A stretch of DNA of 64,000 bases from Citrobacter amalonaticus (GTDB lineage: Bacteria; Pseudomonadota; Gammaproteobacteria; Enterobacterales; Enterobacteriaceae): assembly GCF_018323885.1 (NCBI RefSeq), contig NZ_AP024585.1, forward strand, positions 806,001 to 870,000. Direction: 5' to 3'. The notes beneath the pieces were generated by a model that was not told the DNA's origin, searched no databases, and worked only from the letters and a program-made list of their open reading frames with translations. Positions 19,166 to 28,907 of this stretch are shown here, piece after piece. The first letter of the stretch is position 1, and every line of letters starts with the position of its first letter. The position numbers were made by a program, and so were the translations under genes.

Positions 19166-20443
19166 ATGAAAACGAAAGTGGCTGCAATATATGGCAAACA
19201 GGATGTCCGTATCCGTGAGTTTGAATTACCTGAAATTACGGATAATGAACTGTTAGTCAGCGTGATTTCCGACAGCGTATGCTTATCCACCTGGAAGGCT
19301 GCGACATTAGCCAGTGAACATAAACGTGTTCCTGATGATCTGGAAAATCATCCGGTGATTACCGGTCACGAATGTGCCGGGATCATTGTTGAAGTAGGTA
19401 AAAACTTAACCGGGAAATATAAAAAAGGGCAACGTTTTGTTTTACAACCCGCAATGGGATTGCCCAGCGGTTATTCCGCAGGATACAGCTACGAATATTT
19501 CGGTGGTAATGCCACATATATGATTATCCCTGAAATTGCGATAAATCTGGGATGCGTATTGCCATACCACGGTTCTTATTTTGCGGCCGCCTCGCTGGCG
19601 GAACCGATGTGTTGCATCATTGGTGCCTATAAGGCGAATTATCATACGACGCCTTATCTGTATAAGCATCGAATGGGGATTAAGCCCGGCGGCAATATTG
19701 CGCTTTTAGCCTGCGCCGGGCCAATGGGGATCGGTGCGATTGATTATGCTATTAACGGCGGGATCCAACCGGCACGCGTGGTGGTGGTGGATATTGATGA
19801 AACGCGTCTGGAGCAGGCTAAAAAACTCCTGCCGGTCAAATTTGCCGCGCGCAAGGGAATCGAACTCACCTATGTGAATTCGTCCGGTATGGTCGACCCC
19901 GCGACGCAACTGCGCGAATTAACGGGCGGCGCCGGGTTCGATGACGTTTTTGTCTATGCCGCCGTGCCAGCCGTCGTGGAGATGGCTGACGATCTTCTGG
20001 CAGAAGATGGCTGTCTGAACTTCTTTGCCGGTCCGACGGATAGCCGTTTTAAGGTGCCGTTTAATTTCTACAACGTGCATTACAACAGCACTCACGTAGT
20101 CGGAACCTCTGGCGGTTCCACTGAGGACATGAAAGAGGCGATTACATTGAGCGCGGCGGGACAGCTTCAGCCATCGTTTATGGTGACCCATATTGGTGGT
20201 CTCGATGCGGTGCCCGATACCGTTCTGAATTTGCCGGATATTCCAGGCGGCAAGAAGCTTATTTATAACGGTGTGACGATGCCGCTGACGGCAATTGCTG
20301 ATTTCGCTGAGAAAGGCAAAACCGATCCGTTATTCAGAGAACTGGCGCGTCTTGTGGAGGAGACACACGGAATCTGGAATGAGAAAGCAGAAAAGTATCT
20401 GCTGGCGCAGTTTGGCGTGGATATCGGGGAGGCGGCGGCATGA
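19166..20443 (+). CDS. yggP: YggP, zinc-type sugar-phosphate dehydrogenase (SorE-like)
   Basis: A 425-residue medium-chain dehydrogenase related to L-sorbose-1-phosphate reductase. The catalytic zinc region reads GHECAGI (about residues 70-76), and the Rossmann fold shows ALLACAGPMGIGAIDYA and VVVVDIDETR. It probably interconverts the sugar phosphate delivered by CmtA with a ketose or polyol phosphate. The structural-zinc Cys cluster of classical alcohol dehydrogenases is not obvious. Its stop overlaps the yggF start by four bases (ATGA). Confidence 0.9.
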   Translation: MKTKVAAIYGKQDVRIREFELPEITDNELLVSVISDSVCLSTWKAATLASEHKRVPDDLENHPVITGHECAGIIVEVGKNLTGKYKKGQRFVLQPAMGLPSGYSAGYSYEYFGGNATYMIIPEIAINLGCVLPYHGSYFAAASLAEPMCCIIGAYKANYHTTPYLYKHRMGIKPGGNIALLACAGPMGIGAIDYAINGGIQPARVVVVDIDETRLEQAKKLLPVKFAARKGIELTYVNSSGMVDPATQLRELTGGAGFDDVFVYAAVPAVVEMADDLLAEDGCLNFFAGPTDSRFKVPFNFYNVHYNSTHVVGTSGGSTEDMKEAITLSAAGQLQPSFMVTHIGGLDAVPDTVLNLPDIPGGKKLIYNGVTMPLTAIADFAEKGKTDPLFRELARLVEETHGIWNEKAEKYLLAQFGVDIGEAAA

Positions 20444-21411
20444 AGTCGTTGGCATGGCCGCTGTTTCGCATCACAGAGCAGGCAGCGCTGGCTGCCTGGC
20501 CGCAAACCGGCTGCGGCGATAAGAACAAAATAGATGGACTGGCAGTGAGTGCGATGCGCACGGCCTTGAATGACATCGCTATTCGCGGGCGCATCGTCAT
20601 TGGTGAGGGCGAGATTGATCACGCGCCGATGCTGTGGATTGGCGAAGAGGTTGGCAGCGGCAGCGGGCCAGAGGTTGATATCGCGGTCGATCCTATTGAA
20701 GGCACCCGGATGGTTGCGATGGGGCAGAGCAATGCGCTGGCGGTGATGGCGTTTGCGCCGCGGGGAAGCTTGTTACATGCCCCTGATATGTACATGAAAA
20801 AGCTGGTTGTTAACCGGCAGGCGAAAGGGGTGATTAACCTGGCGCGGCCCCTGGCGGATAATCTGCGTCAGGTGGCGAAAGCGCTGGGCAAACCGCAGGA
20901 TCGACTGCGCATGGCCACGCTGGATAAACCGCGGCTTCAGCCAGCCATTGCCGAAGCCACGCAGTTGGGGGTGAAAGTCTTTGCCCTGCCTGATGGTGAT
21001 GTGGCCGCCAGTGTTCTGGCCTGTTTGCAGGATAACCCTTATGACCTGATGTATACCATTGGCGGTGCGCCAGAAGGCGTGATTTCCGCCTGCGCGGTGA
21101 AAGCGTTGGGGGGGGATATGCAGGCCGAGCTGATCGATTTTTGTGAAGCGAAAGGCGACACCGCGGAGCATCGTGTTATCTCTGCCCAGGAGCGCCAGCG
21201 CTGCGCGGAAATGGGCGTCGAGGTCAATCGGATCTATACGCTCGACGAACTGGTAGCGGGACATGACGTCCTCTTCAGCGCGACCGGAGTGACCGGCGGC
21301 GATCTTGTGAATGGGATCCAACAGGTTGCAAAGGGGGTGCGTACGCAAACTTTACTGATCGGCGGCGCGGATCGAACGTGTAATATAATAGACTCTCTGC
21401 ATTCATGGTGA
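20440..21411 (+). CDS. yggF: YggF, class II (GlpX-type) fructose-1,6-bisphosphatase
   Basis: A 323-residue GlpX-family phosphatase. Metal-binding motifs IGEGEIDHAPML, DIAVDPIEGT and GGAPEGV are intact. E. coli YggF has fructose-1,6-bisphosphatase activity in vitro. Two extra residues at the C-terminus (HSW) distinguish it from K-12. In this operon it may dephosphorylate a bisphosphate product of the imported sugar rather than serve gluconeogenesis, since dedicated enzymes exist elsewhere. Confidence 0.93.
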   Translation: MKSLAWPLFRITEQAALAAWPQTGCGDKNKIDGLAVSAMRTALNDIAIRGRIVIGEGEIDHAPMLWIGEEVGSGSGPEVDIAVDPIEGTRMVAMGQSNALAVMAFAPRGSLLHAPDMYMKKLVVNRQAKGVINLARPLADNLRQVAKALGKPQDRLRMATLDKPRLQPAIAEATQLGVKVFALPDGDVAASVLACLQDNPYDLMYTIGGAPEGVISACAVKALGGDMQAELIDFCEAKGDTAEHRVISAQERQRCAEMGVEVNRIYTLDELVAGHDVLFSATGVTGGDLVNGIQQVAKGVRTQTLLIGGADRTCNIIDSLHSW

Positions 21412-21426
21412 TTGATCGGGAAACAA

Positions 21427-21936
21427 ATGACGACGCTGACAGAAGACGATGTGCTGGAGCAACTGGATGCTCAAAATAACTTACTTTCGTTTATGACGAC
21501 GGCACATTCCATTTTGCTACAGGGCATTAAGCGCTTTCTGCCGTCGCTATTTGTCGATAACGATGAAGAGATTGTGGAATATGCAGTGAAGCCGTTACTT
21601 GCCCAGAGTGGGCCGCTTGATGATATTGACGTTGCGCTGCGCCTGATTTATGCGCTGGGAAAAATGGATAAATGGCTTTATGCCGATATTACGCATTTTT
21701 CGCAGTTTTATCAGTACGTCAGCGAACGGGATGAGATCCCGGGATTTGCCGACGACATCACCTGGGATTTTATCAGCAACGTCAACAGTATTACCCGCAA
21801 TACGACCTTATATAGCGCGCTGGAGTCGATGAAATTTGCCGACTTTGCGGCGTGGTCTGAGGTGCGTTTTTCCGGAATGGTCAAGACGGCAATGACGCTG
21901 GCGGTAACGTCAATTTTAAAGGAATTAACACCGTGA
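21427..21936 (+). CDS. yggD: YggD, MtlR-family regulator
   Basis: A 169-residue homologue of MtlR, the mannitol operon repressor of E. coli, with no classical helix-turn-helix. The ATG at 21427 (MTTLTEDD) gives the K-12 length; an upstream TTG in frame is rejected. Its place next to a mannitol-type PTS suggests local regulation of that operon. It starts 15 bases after yggF and its stop overlaps yggC by a GTGA junction. Confidence 0.92.
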   Translation: MTTLTEDDVLEQLDAQNNLLSFMTTAHSILLQGIKRFLPSLFVDNDEEIVEYAVKPLLAQSGPLDDIDVALRLIYALGKMDKWLYADITHFSQFYQYVSERDEIPGFADDITWDFISNVNSITRNTTLYSALESMKFADFAAWSEVRFSGMVKTAMTLAVTSILKELTP

Positions 21937-22643
21937 AAATCGGACTGATGGTTAACGGGTTGCGGGTTGAAGCCCATTATCATGATGATGAGATAGAGAA
22001 CGTTCATAAGCCGTTATTACAGCGACTGGCAAACGTCCATTCCGCGAACGCCAGACGACGCACCGTTGTGTTTCTGAGTGCGCCGCCCGGGACCGGAAAA
22101 TCCACACTGACCACGTTCTGGGAGTGGCTTTCTCGTCAGGAGCCCTCTTTGCCGGCGATCCAGACGCTCCCGATGGATGGTTTCCATCATTACAATGACT
22201 GGCTGGACACGCACCATCTGCGTGCGTACAAAGGGGCATCAGAGACGTTTGACGTTGAAAAACTGGCGCAGAATCTGCGACAGATTAGAGAAGGCGAAGG
22301 GACCTGGCCGCAATATGATCGGCAAAAGCACGATCCGGTCGAAGACGCGATTGTCGTAAGCGCGCCAATTGTCATTGTGGAAGGGAACTGGCTGCTGCGG
22401 GATGACGAGAGATGGCGGGCGCTGGCGGCGTTCTGCGATTTTTCCCTGTTTATTCGCGCGCCAGCGGAGGCCCTGCGTGCGCGACTGGTGGGGCGCAAGC
22501 TGGCTGGAGGATTATCGCCAGCCGATGCCGAGGCGTTTTACGAACGCACAGACGGACCGAATGTTGAGCGAGTGCTGCGCGAGAGTCGTCCTGCCAGTCT
22601 GCTACTGGAGATGAATGCCACTGGGGAATACCGTCTTGCCTGA
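21933..22643 (+). CDS. yggC: YggC, P-loop kinase of the PanK/uridine kinase-like family
   Basis: A 236-residue P-loop protein starting with GTG. Walker A is SAPPGTGKST (about residues 50-59) and the segment GFHHYNDWLD resembles the substrate loop of FrcK/uridine kinase-like sugar kinases. It is likely a small-molecule kinase acting on an intermediate of this operon. The substrate is unknown. It is the last gene of the cmtBA-yggPFDC unit. Confidence 0.9.
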   Translation: MKIGLMVNGLRVEAHYHDDEIENVHKPLLQRLANVHSANARRRTVVFLSAPPGTGKSTLTTFWEWLSRQEPSLPAIQTLPMDGFHHYNDWLDTHHLRAYKGASETFDVEKLAQNLRQIREGEGTWPQYDRQKHDPVEDAIVVSAPIVIVEGNWLLRDDERWRALAAFCDFSLFIRAPAEALRARLVGRKLAGGLSPADAEAFYERTDGPNVERVLRESRPASLLLEMNATGEYRLA

Positions 22644-22793
22644 TGATAAATTATTCCAGCTAAGACGTGATGATTATTACGCCTTACTGGAATAATTACC
22701 CCCGTTTGCAGCGGGTAAAATGTGATGCAGGTCATATAGCTGGCTTAATCGTCTGGACAATCGTTCCTTTTATTCCCCGTTTCGCTTATTCTA

Positions 22794-22809
22794 GCTGAAG
22801 CGTTTCAGT
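22794..22809. promoter_or_regulatory. Cra (FruR) site upstream of epd
   Basis: GCTGAAGCGTTTCAGT matches the Cra palindrome (TGAA-N-CG-N-TTCA type). It lies about 120 bases before epd. Cra represses glycolytic operons, including epd-pgk-fbaA in E. coli, and is released by fructose phosphates. The rest of 22644-22930 has no gene. Confidence 0.65.
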
Positions 22810-22930
22810 CGATTAAATGTTCGACAAATAATCAATCAGTCGCAGTTTGCGACAGGTAAGGTTCCCCTGAACGATGCGCTGGATTACTCTGTCAGCCACA
22901 TCTGAATCGGGATAGCCTTGCAGGAGATCT

Positions 22931-23950
22931 ATGACCGTACGCGTAGCGATTAATGGCTTCGGTCGCATCGGACGTAATGTGGTTCGTGCTTTATATGAAT
23001 CCGGACGTCGGGCGGAAATCACCGTGGTGGCAATCAATGAACTGGCGGATGCTTCAGGCATGGCGCATTTGTTGAAATATGACACCAGCCATGGACGTTT
23101 TGCATGGGACGTTCGCCAGGAGCGCGAGCAGCTCATAGTTGGCGACGACGCGATTCGCATTCTGCATGAGTCTTCGCTTGAGGCGCTTCCGTGGCGCGAG
23201 CTCGGCGTTGATATCGTGCTGGACTGTACGGGCGTCTACGGGAACCGCGAACACGGCGAGGCGCATATCGCCGCTGGCGCGAAGAAAGTGCTCTTTTCAC
23301 ATCCTGGCAGCAACGATCTCGACGCCACAGTGGTATTTGGCGTCAATCAGGATCAACTGCGCGCGGACCACCGCATCGTCTCCAATGCTTCGTGTACCAC
23401 GAATTGTATTATTCCCATTATCAAATTATTGGATGATGCCTATGGCATAGAGTCCGGTACGGTGACGACCATTCACTCCGCGATGCACGACCAGCAGGTG
23501 ATTGATGCGTACCATTCTGACCTGCGTCGGACGCGCGCGGCGAGTCAGTCGATCATTCCGGTCGATACCAAACTGGCGGCAGGTATCACCCGAATTTTCC
23601 CGCAGTTTAACGATCGTTTTGAAGCGATTGCGGTGCGGGTACCGACGATAAACGTCACGGCAATCGACTTAAGCGTTACGGTGATGAAGCCCGTAAAAGC
23701 CAATGAAGTCAACCAGTTGCTGCAAAAAGCGGCACAAGGTGCATTTCATGATATAGTTGACTATACGGAATTACCGTTGGTCTCCGTCGATTTTAATCAC
23801 GACCCGCATAGCGCCATTGTTGATGGTACACAAACGCGGGTCAGTGGCGCGCACCTTATTAAGACACTGGTCTGGTGTGACAATGAATGGGGCTTTGCTA
23901 ACAGAATGCTCGACACCACGTTAGCGATGGCTGCAAAAGGTTTCAGGTAG
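22931..23950 (+). CDS. epd: Erythrose-4-phosphate dehydrogenase
   Basis: A 339-residue GAPDH-family enzyme that oxidises erythrose 4-phosphate to 4-phosphoerythronate, the first step of pyridoxal phosphate synthesis. N-terminal [12 protein letters not shown] binds NAD; the catalytic Cys is in NASCTTNCI. The [12 protein letters not shown] motif replaces the ASTTGAAK-type region of true GAPDH, which supports Epd. It is the first gene of epd-pgk-fbaA. Confidence 0.97.
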   Translation: MTVRVAINGFGRIGRNVVRALYESGRRAEITVVAINELADASGMAHLLKYDTSHGRFAWDVRQEREQLIVGDDAIRILHESSLEALPWRELGVDIVLDCTGVYGNREHGEAHIAAGAKKVLFSHPGSNDLDATVVFGVNQDQLRADHRIVSNASCTTNCIIPIIKLLDDAYGIESGTVTTIHSAMHDQQVIDAYHSDLRRTRAASQSIIPVDTKLAAGITRIFPQFNDRFEAIAVRVPTINVTAIDLSVTVMKPVKANEVNQLLQKAAQGAFHDIVDYTELPLVSVDFNHDPHSAIVDGTQTRVSGAHLIKTLVWCDNEWGFANRMLDTTLAMAAKGFR

Positions 23951-24001
23951 GGCGCAAGGGCGTCTGCAAAACTTTATCAAGAATCAACGAGAGGATTCAC
24001 C

Positions 24002-25165
24002 ATGTCTGTAATCAAGATGACCGATTTGGATCTTGCTGGTAAACGTGTTTTTATCCGTGCGGATCTGAACGTACCAGTTAAAGAAGGGAAAGTGACCAGC
24101 GATGCGCGTATCCGTGCTTCTCTGCCGACCATCGAACTGGCCCTGAAACAAGGCGCTAAAGTGATGGTGACTTCCCACCTGGGTCGTCCTACCGAAGGCG
24201 AGTACAACGAAGAATTCTCTCTGCTGCCGGTTGTTAATTACCTGAAAGACAAACTGTCTAACCCGGTTCGCCTGGTAAAAGATTACCTCGACGGCGTTGA
24301 AGTCGCTGCCGGTGAACTGGTGGTGCTGGAAAACGTTCGCTTCAACAAAGGCGAGAAGAAAGACGACGAAGCGCTGTCCAAAAAATACGCTGCGCTGTGT
24401 GATGTGTTCGTGATGGACGCATTTGGTACGGCTCACCGTGCACAGGCTTCCACTCACGGTATCGGCAAATTTGCTGACGTCGCATGTGCCGGTCCGCTGC
24501 TGGCTGCAGAACTGGATGCGCTGGGTAAAGCGCTGAAAGAGCCGGCTCGTCCGATGGTCGCTATCGTGGGCGGTTCTAAAGTTTCCACCAAACTGACCGT
24601 TCTGGATTCCCTGTCCAAAATCGCTGATCAGCTGATCGTTGGCGGCGGCATCGCGAACACCTTCGTTGCCGCTCAGGGCCACAATGTGGGCAAATCCCTG
24701 TACGAAGCAGATCTGGTTGACGAAGCCAAACGTCTGCTGACCACGTGCGATATCCCGGTTCCGACTGACGTTCGCGTCGCGACCGAGTTCTCTGAAAGCG
24801 CTGCCGCCACGCTGAAATCCGTCAACGACGTGAAAGAAGACGAGCAGATCCTGGATATCGGCGACGCTTCTGCACAGCAGCTGGCTGAAATCCTGAAGAA
24901 TGCAAAAACCATTCTGTGGAACGGCCCGGTTGGCGTGTTTGAATTCCCGAACTTCCGTAAAGGAACTGAAATCGTAGCTAACGCAATTGCTGACAGCGAC
25001 GCGTTCTCTATTGCAGGCGGCGGTGACACGCTGGCGGCTATCGACCTGTTCGGTATTGCTGACAAAATCTCCTACATCTCCACTGGCGGCGGCGCATTCC
25101 TCGAATTCGTGGAAGGTAAAGTTCTGCCTGCAGTAGCGATGCTCGAAGAGCGCGCTAAGAAGTAA
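24002..25165 (+). CDS. pgk: Phosphoglycerate kinase
   Basis: A 387-residue glycolytic enzyme that transfers phosphate from 1,3-bisphosphoglycerate to [20 protein letters not shown] and the C-terminal nucleotide loop [12 protein letters not shown] are intact and the length equals E. coli Pgk. Codon use is highly optimised. It follows epd by 51 bases. Confidence 0.99.
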   Translation: MSVIKMTDLDLAGKRVFIRADLNVPVKEGKVTSDARIRASLPTIELALKQGAKVMVTSHLGRPTEGEYNEEFSLLPVVNYLKDKLSNPVRLVKDYLDGVEVAAGELVVLENVRFNKGEKKDDEALSKKYAALCDVFVMDAFGTAHRAQASTHGIGKFADVACAGPLLAAELDALGKALKEPARPMVAIVGGSKVSTKLTVLDSLSKIADQLIVGGGIANTFVAAQGHNVGKSLYEADLVDEAKRLLTTCDIPVPTDVRVATEFSESAAATLKSVNDVKEDEQILDIGDASAQQLAEILKNAKTILWNGPVGVFEFPNFRKGTEIVANAIADSDAFSIAGGGDTLAAIDLFGIADKISYISTGGGAFLEFVEGKVLPAVAMLEERAKK

Positions 25166-25174
25166 GACACTCAT

Positions 25175-25192
25175 GGGCAGGGAAACCTGCCC
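25175..25192 (+). terminator. Short hairpin between pgk and fbaA
   Basis: GGGCAGG pairs with CCTGCCC across a GAAA loop, followed by AATTTT, 10 bases after the pgk stop. It may terminate partially or define a processing end in the epd-pgk-fbaA transcript. Confidence 0.6.
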
Positions 25193-25255
25193 AATTTTCA
25201 GCGCGCTTAAGTGGCACGCACCCCTTTCCAAGGCCGAAGATACAGGACTCGTAAC

Positions 25256-26335
25256 ATGTCTAAAATTTTTGATTTCGTAAAACCTGGCGTTATCACCGGT
25301 GATGACGTACAGAAAGTTTTCCAGGTAGCAAAAGAAAACAACTTCGCTCTGCCAGCAGTTAACTGCGTCGGTACCGACTCTATCAACGCCGTTCTGGAAA
25401 CCGCTGCAAAAGTTAAAGCGCCGGTTATCGTACAGTTCTCCAACGGTGGCGCTGCGTTCATCGCGGGTAAAGGCGTGAAAACTGACGTTCCTCAGGGTGC
25501 GGCAATCCTGGGCGCGATCTCTGGTGCGCACCACGTACATCAGATGGCTGAGCACTACGGTGTTCCGGTTATCCTGCACACTGACCACTGCGCGAAGAAA
25601 CTGCTGCCGTGGATCGACGGTCTGCTGGACGCAGGTGAAAAACACTTCGCGGCGACCGGTAAACCGCTGTTCTCTTCTCACATGATCGACCTGTCTGAAG
25701 AGTCACTGGAAGAGAATATCGAAATCTGCTCCAAATACCTGGCGCGCATGTCCAAAATGGGCATGACCCTGGAAATCGAACTGGGTTGCACCGGTGGTGA
25801 AGAAGATGGTGTGGATAACAGCCACATGGACGCTTCTGCCCTGTACACCCAGCCGGAAGACGTGGATTACGCGTACACCGAGCTGAGCAAAATCAGCCCG
25901 CGTTTCACTATCGCGGCTTCTTTCGGTAACGTACACGGCGTCTACAAGCCGGGTAACGTGGTTCTGACCCCGACCATCCTGCGCGACTCTCAGGACTATG
26001 TTTCTAAGAAACACAACCTGCCGCACAACAGCCTGAACTTCGTCTTCCACGGTGGTTCCGGTTCTACCGCTCAGGAAATCAAAGACTCCGTAAGCTACGG
26101 TGTAGTCAAAATGAACATCGATACCGATACCCAATGGGCGACCTGGGAAGGTGTTCTGAACTACTACAAAGCGAATGAAGCGTATCTGCAGGGTCAGCTG
26201 GGCAACCCGAAAGGCGAAGATCAACCGAACAAGAAATACTACGATCCGCGCGTATGGCTGCGTGCTGGCCAGACTTCCATGATCACGCGTCTGGAACAGG
26301 CTTTCAAAGAACTGAACGCAATTGACGTGCTGTAA
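25256..26335 (+). CDS. fbaA: Class II fructose-bisphosphate aldolase
   Basis: A 359-residue zinc aldolase that splits fructose 1,6-bisphosphate. Zinc and catalytic residues lie in LHTDHCAKK, ELGCTGGEEDGVD and FVFHGGSGST; NIDTDTQW binds the phosphate. The ATG at 25256 (MSKIFDF) is preferred to an in-frame start 15 codons upstream because it gives the E. coli length. It is last in the glycolytic operon. Confidence 0.99.
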   Translation: MSKIFDFVKPGVITGDDVQKVFQVAKENNFALPAVNCVGTDSINAVLETAAKVKAPVIVQFSNGGAAFIAGKGVKTDVPQGAAILGAISGAHHVHQMAEHYGVPVILHTDHCAKKLLPWIDGLLDAGEKHFAATGKPLFSSHMIDLSEESLEENIEICSKYLARMSKMGMTLEIELGCTGGEEDGVDNSHMDASALYTQPEDVDYAYTELSKISPRFTIAASFGNVHGVYKPGNVVLTPTILRDSQDYVSKKHNLPHNSLNFVFHGGSGSTAQEIKDSVSYGVVKMNIDTDTQWATWEGVLNYYKANEAYLQGQLGNPKGEDQPNKKYYDPRVWLRAGQTSMITRLEQAFKELNAIDVL

Positions 26336-26356
26336 TCTGGTCCGCTGATTGTAAAA

Positions 26357-26381
26357 AGGCTTCCTTCGGGAAGCCTTTTTT
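26357..26381 (+). terminator. Rho-independent terminator of fbaA
   Basis: AGGCTTCC-TTCG-GGAAGCCT followed by six T, 21 bases after the fbaA stop: a textbook intrinsic terminator. An A-run on the 5' side means it may also act on the opposite strand, where the carbamate kinase gene ends. Confidence 0.93.
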
Positions 26382-26430
26382 GCGTGGTTGCCGGAGAATC
26401 TCGCCATCCGACAATGCCAAACGGCAGGGG

Positions 26431-27336
26431 TTACTGCGTCACGCAGGTACCTTTCTCGCCTGTGAGTATCTGCGGTGCATCTTTCAGCGCGCCAATAAAC
26501 GCCGAACGCCCGGTTTGCTTAACAAACTGGATCACCGCCGCCGCTTTTGGTCCCATTGCGCCATCCGGTGCCGCAAACGGCGCCAACTCTTCGGTTGTGA
26601 CATGTCGTAACGCGCGCGCCTGTGGAGTACCCCAGTGTTCATAGACGGCATCGGCATCGGTCAGGATCAGCAGATGATCGGCGTTGATGGTATTCGCCAA
26701 CACCGCAGCTGTCAGATCTTTGTCGATCACCGCTTCAGTTCCCACGTATCCGTTACCCTGAGCCACCACCGGAACGCCGCCACCGCCACAGCAAATCACC
26801 GTATGCCCTGCTTCCATCAGCATCTGGATGGCCTCGCCGTCGAGGATGTTTTGCGGTATCGGTGAGGGAACGACCCGTCGAATGTATTGTCCATCCGCCT
26901 TCATCGTCCAGCCATAGCGTTGTTCCAGTTCAGCTTGTTGATCCGGTTGATAGACGGGCCCTATGTACTTACCCGGAGCGGCAAACGCCTCATCCTGCGG
27001 GTCTACTTCTACCCGTGTCATCAGCGTGGTCACGGGGCAACCCCCCGTATTTTGCGTCAGCGCCTGGGCGATGGCGGCGCCAATCATTCCCTGGCTTTCA
27101 GCCACCAGTATATCCAGCGGCCAGGCGGGTGATTCCGTGTAGGCCGCGTTCTGCAACGCCAGCAACCCGACCTGAGGCCCGTTTCCGTGAACAATCACCA
27201 GTTGATAATCGCGAGCCAGCGTCGCTACCCGTTGCGCAAAAACCTGAATGCTGCGTTGTTGGTTTTCCGCACTCAATATCTCTCCGCGCTGTAATAATGC
27301 ATTCCCACCCAGTGCAATGACCAGTTTCTTTTTCAT
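26431..27336 (-). CDS. allK: Catabolic carbamate kinase (AllK/YbcF-like)
   Basis: A 301-residue amino-acid-kinase-fold protein. ALGGNALLQRGE (residues 8-19) and VHGNGPQVGLLALQN (about 49-63) are near-identical to E. coli YbcF (AllK), and the late GSMGPK-type segment is present as GAMGPKAAA. It would transfer phosphate from carbamoyl phosphate to ADP, giving ATP, CO2 and ammonia. The ATG at 27334-27336 has a GAGGT ribosome site. It is divergent from the permease-FdrA-YlbE-YlbF operon, whose predicted product is carbamoyl phosphate. It is not ArcC of an arginine deiminase operon: no arcA(deiminase)/arcB genes lie nearby. Gene symbol assigned by similarity to an E. coli paralogue. Confidence 0.9.
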   Translation of the reverse strand: MKKKLVIALGGNALLQRGEILSAENQQRSIQVFAQRVATLARDYQLVIVHGNGPQVGLLALQNAAYTESPAWPLDILVAESQGMIGAAIAQALTQNTGGCPVTTLMTRVEVDPQDEAFAAPGKYIGPVYQPDQQAELEQRYGWTMKADGQYIRRVVPSPIPQNILDGEAIQMLMEAGHTVICCGGGGVPVVAQGNGYVGTEAVIDKDLTAAVLANTINADHLLILTDADAVYEHWGTPQARALRHVTTEELAPFAAPDGAMGPKAAAVIQFVKQTGRSAFIGALKDAPQILTGEKGTCVTQ

Positions 27337-27671
27337 TATGACCTCAATATGCAAAATATCTCGTGGTCAAAATAACGCTCCGGTTTTTTTATAATGTGAC
27401 TTATTCGACAGCTTATTGACTGATAAAAATAACGCGTTAATTAGGATTATTTTTAATTACTTTGTTTAAAATATTTAAAAAATGATTGTTAGACTTTTTT
27501 TAATAATGTTGCGGTCAGTTCCCAGGAATTTATAACAATGGATTTTGTGTGACTTTGCTCAAACGAAATGATGTCGCGTCCCGATATGGTGAGCAGAGTT
27601 AAAACATCAAGCCTCATCAATCGTCAGATAATATGAGGTGTTCAACGGTAAATATTACCGGGAGATTGCTT
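27337..27671. promoter_or_regulatory. Divergent control region of the carbamoyltransferase-like cluster
   Basis: This AT-rich gap separates the divergent kinase and permease genes and holds no ORF of note. TGTGA-CTTTGC-TCAAA at 27548-27563 is a CRP-like site with one mismatch in the second half. CCTCAT (27612-27617) and ATGAGG (27633-27638) are inverted repeats. CGGTAA-ATA-TTACCG at 27646-27660 is a perfect hairpin or operator that ends on the first base of the GGGAG ribosome site of the permease gene, so it could affect translation as well as transcription. Confidence 0.5.
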
Positions 27672-28895
27672 ATGTCTGAATCATGTGAAGTGACTGAGGT
27701 CACGAAGAAAAAAGGAATACCGGCCTGGTGGGTGACCATTTTCCTGTTCTGGCTGGGGTGGATTTTCATGTACGCCGACCGGACGGTATTGAACCCGGTG
27801 ATGGGCGAGCTGGAAAAAGAGTTTGGCCTAAGTGGAACGCAATTAGGCATTCTTAATTCTGTGTTTTATTTTTCTTATGCGTTATTACAGGTCCCGGCCG
27901 GAATACTGGGTGATAAAATCGGTAAGAAAAAAGTGCTGGTGCCTGGGTTTATTCTCTTTGGCGTTTTCACGGCCGTTACCGGTTGGGCAAAAAGTTGGTA
28001 CACGCTGCTGTTTGCCCGCGTTGTCACGGGCGCGGGAGAAGGGACCTATTACGGTCCACAGTACGGCCTTTCTTCCGAGCAAATCCCTAAAAAATATCGC
28101 TCGCTCGGCAGCGCAATCATCAATAGCGGCATGGCCTTCGGTATTGCGCTGGGACTGATGACCTCAAGCTGGCTGGTGTACGATCAGGGCCATTCATGGC
28201 GGATGCCGTTCTACGCGATGGCGGTTCCTTCAGTACTGGTGGGGATTGCGATCTGGCTGTTTGTGAAAGAAAAGAAACGCACTGTAGATACCGACGGACA
28301 GCCGGTAAAAAAAGGCAAATTCAGCGATCTTCTGAAAAACCGCAACCTCGTTCTGACCTATATCATGGTGTTCTGTAGCCTGTTTGGTTTCTTCGTTATT
28401 CTGACCTGGCTTCCCTATTATCTGCAAAATGAACGTGGTATTGCCGGTAGCGAAACTGGATTTATCTCTTCGCTGGTCGCCTGGATTTCAATCCCCGGCG
28501 CGCTGTTATTCTCCAGCCTGTCTGACAAATTAGGTAAGCGCAAACCGTTAATTATGTTCCTCGTCCCGGTGGCGATCATCAGCATGCTGTCCATTGTCTG
28601 GATGCCAAACATGACTGGCGTGATTGTCGCCCTGTGTATTTACGGTCTCGTCGGCAAACTGGCACTGGATCCCGTGCTGGTTGCGCTGGTTGCCGATAGC
28701 GTTGATGAAAATAATTACAGCACCGCGTTTGGCTTATTTAATTTTATCGGCATGAGCTCTTCTATTCTTGCTCCCATTATTGCTGGCGCGGCGCGCGATA
28801 TAACGGGCAGTCTGGCATCCAGTTTTTATGTGTCAGCCATTCTGTTAGCGATTGGATTGGTTGCGATGCTGTTTTTGAAAGAAAAACGTACATAA
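27672..28895 (+). CDS. MFS permease, anion:cation symporter type, possible oxalurate/ureide importer
   Basis: A 407-residue membrane protein with about twelve predicted helices. The helix-1 motif WIFMYADRTVLNPVM and the G-D-K-[IL]-G-[KR]-[KR] loops (GDKIGKKK and SDKLGKRK) place it in the major facilitator superfamily near the anion:cation symporters (ExuT, phthalate permease). The ATG at 27672 (MSESC) has a GGGAG ribosome site seven bases away; an earlier in-frame ATG would overlap the control hairpin. It is 12 bases upstream of the FdrA-like gene, so it probably brings in the substrate of that enzyme. Unlike most all-gene clusters it is coupled directly to the transferase. Confidence 0.85.
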   Translation: MSESCEVTEVTKKKGIPAWWVTIFLFWLGWIFMYADRTVLNPVMGELEKEFGLSGTQLGILNSVFYFSYALLQVPAGILGDKIGKKKVLVPGFILFGVFTAVTGWAKSWYTLLFARVVTGAGEGTYYGPQYGLSSEQIPKKYRSLGSAIINSGMAFGIALGLMTSSWLVYDQGHSWRMPFYAMAVPSVLVGIAIWLFVKEKKRTVDTDGQPVKKGKFSDLLKNRNLVLTYIMVFCSLFGFFVILTWLPYYLQNERGIAGSETGFISSLVAWISIPGALLFSSLSDKLGKRKPLIMFLVPVAIISMLSIVWMPNMTGVIVALCIYGLVGKLALDPVLVALVADSVDENNYSTAFGLFNFIGMSSSILAPIIAGAARDITGSLASSFYVSAILLAIGLVAMLFLKEKRT

Positions 28896-28907
28896 GAGGT
28901 AGCGGTA

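Noticed and set aside
23984..25681. 565-codon frame opposite pgk and fbaA
   Set aside because: It crosses two well-supported genes and the gap between them; no domain is visible.
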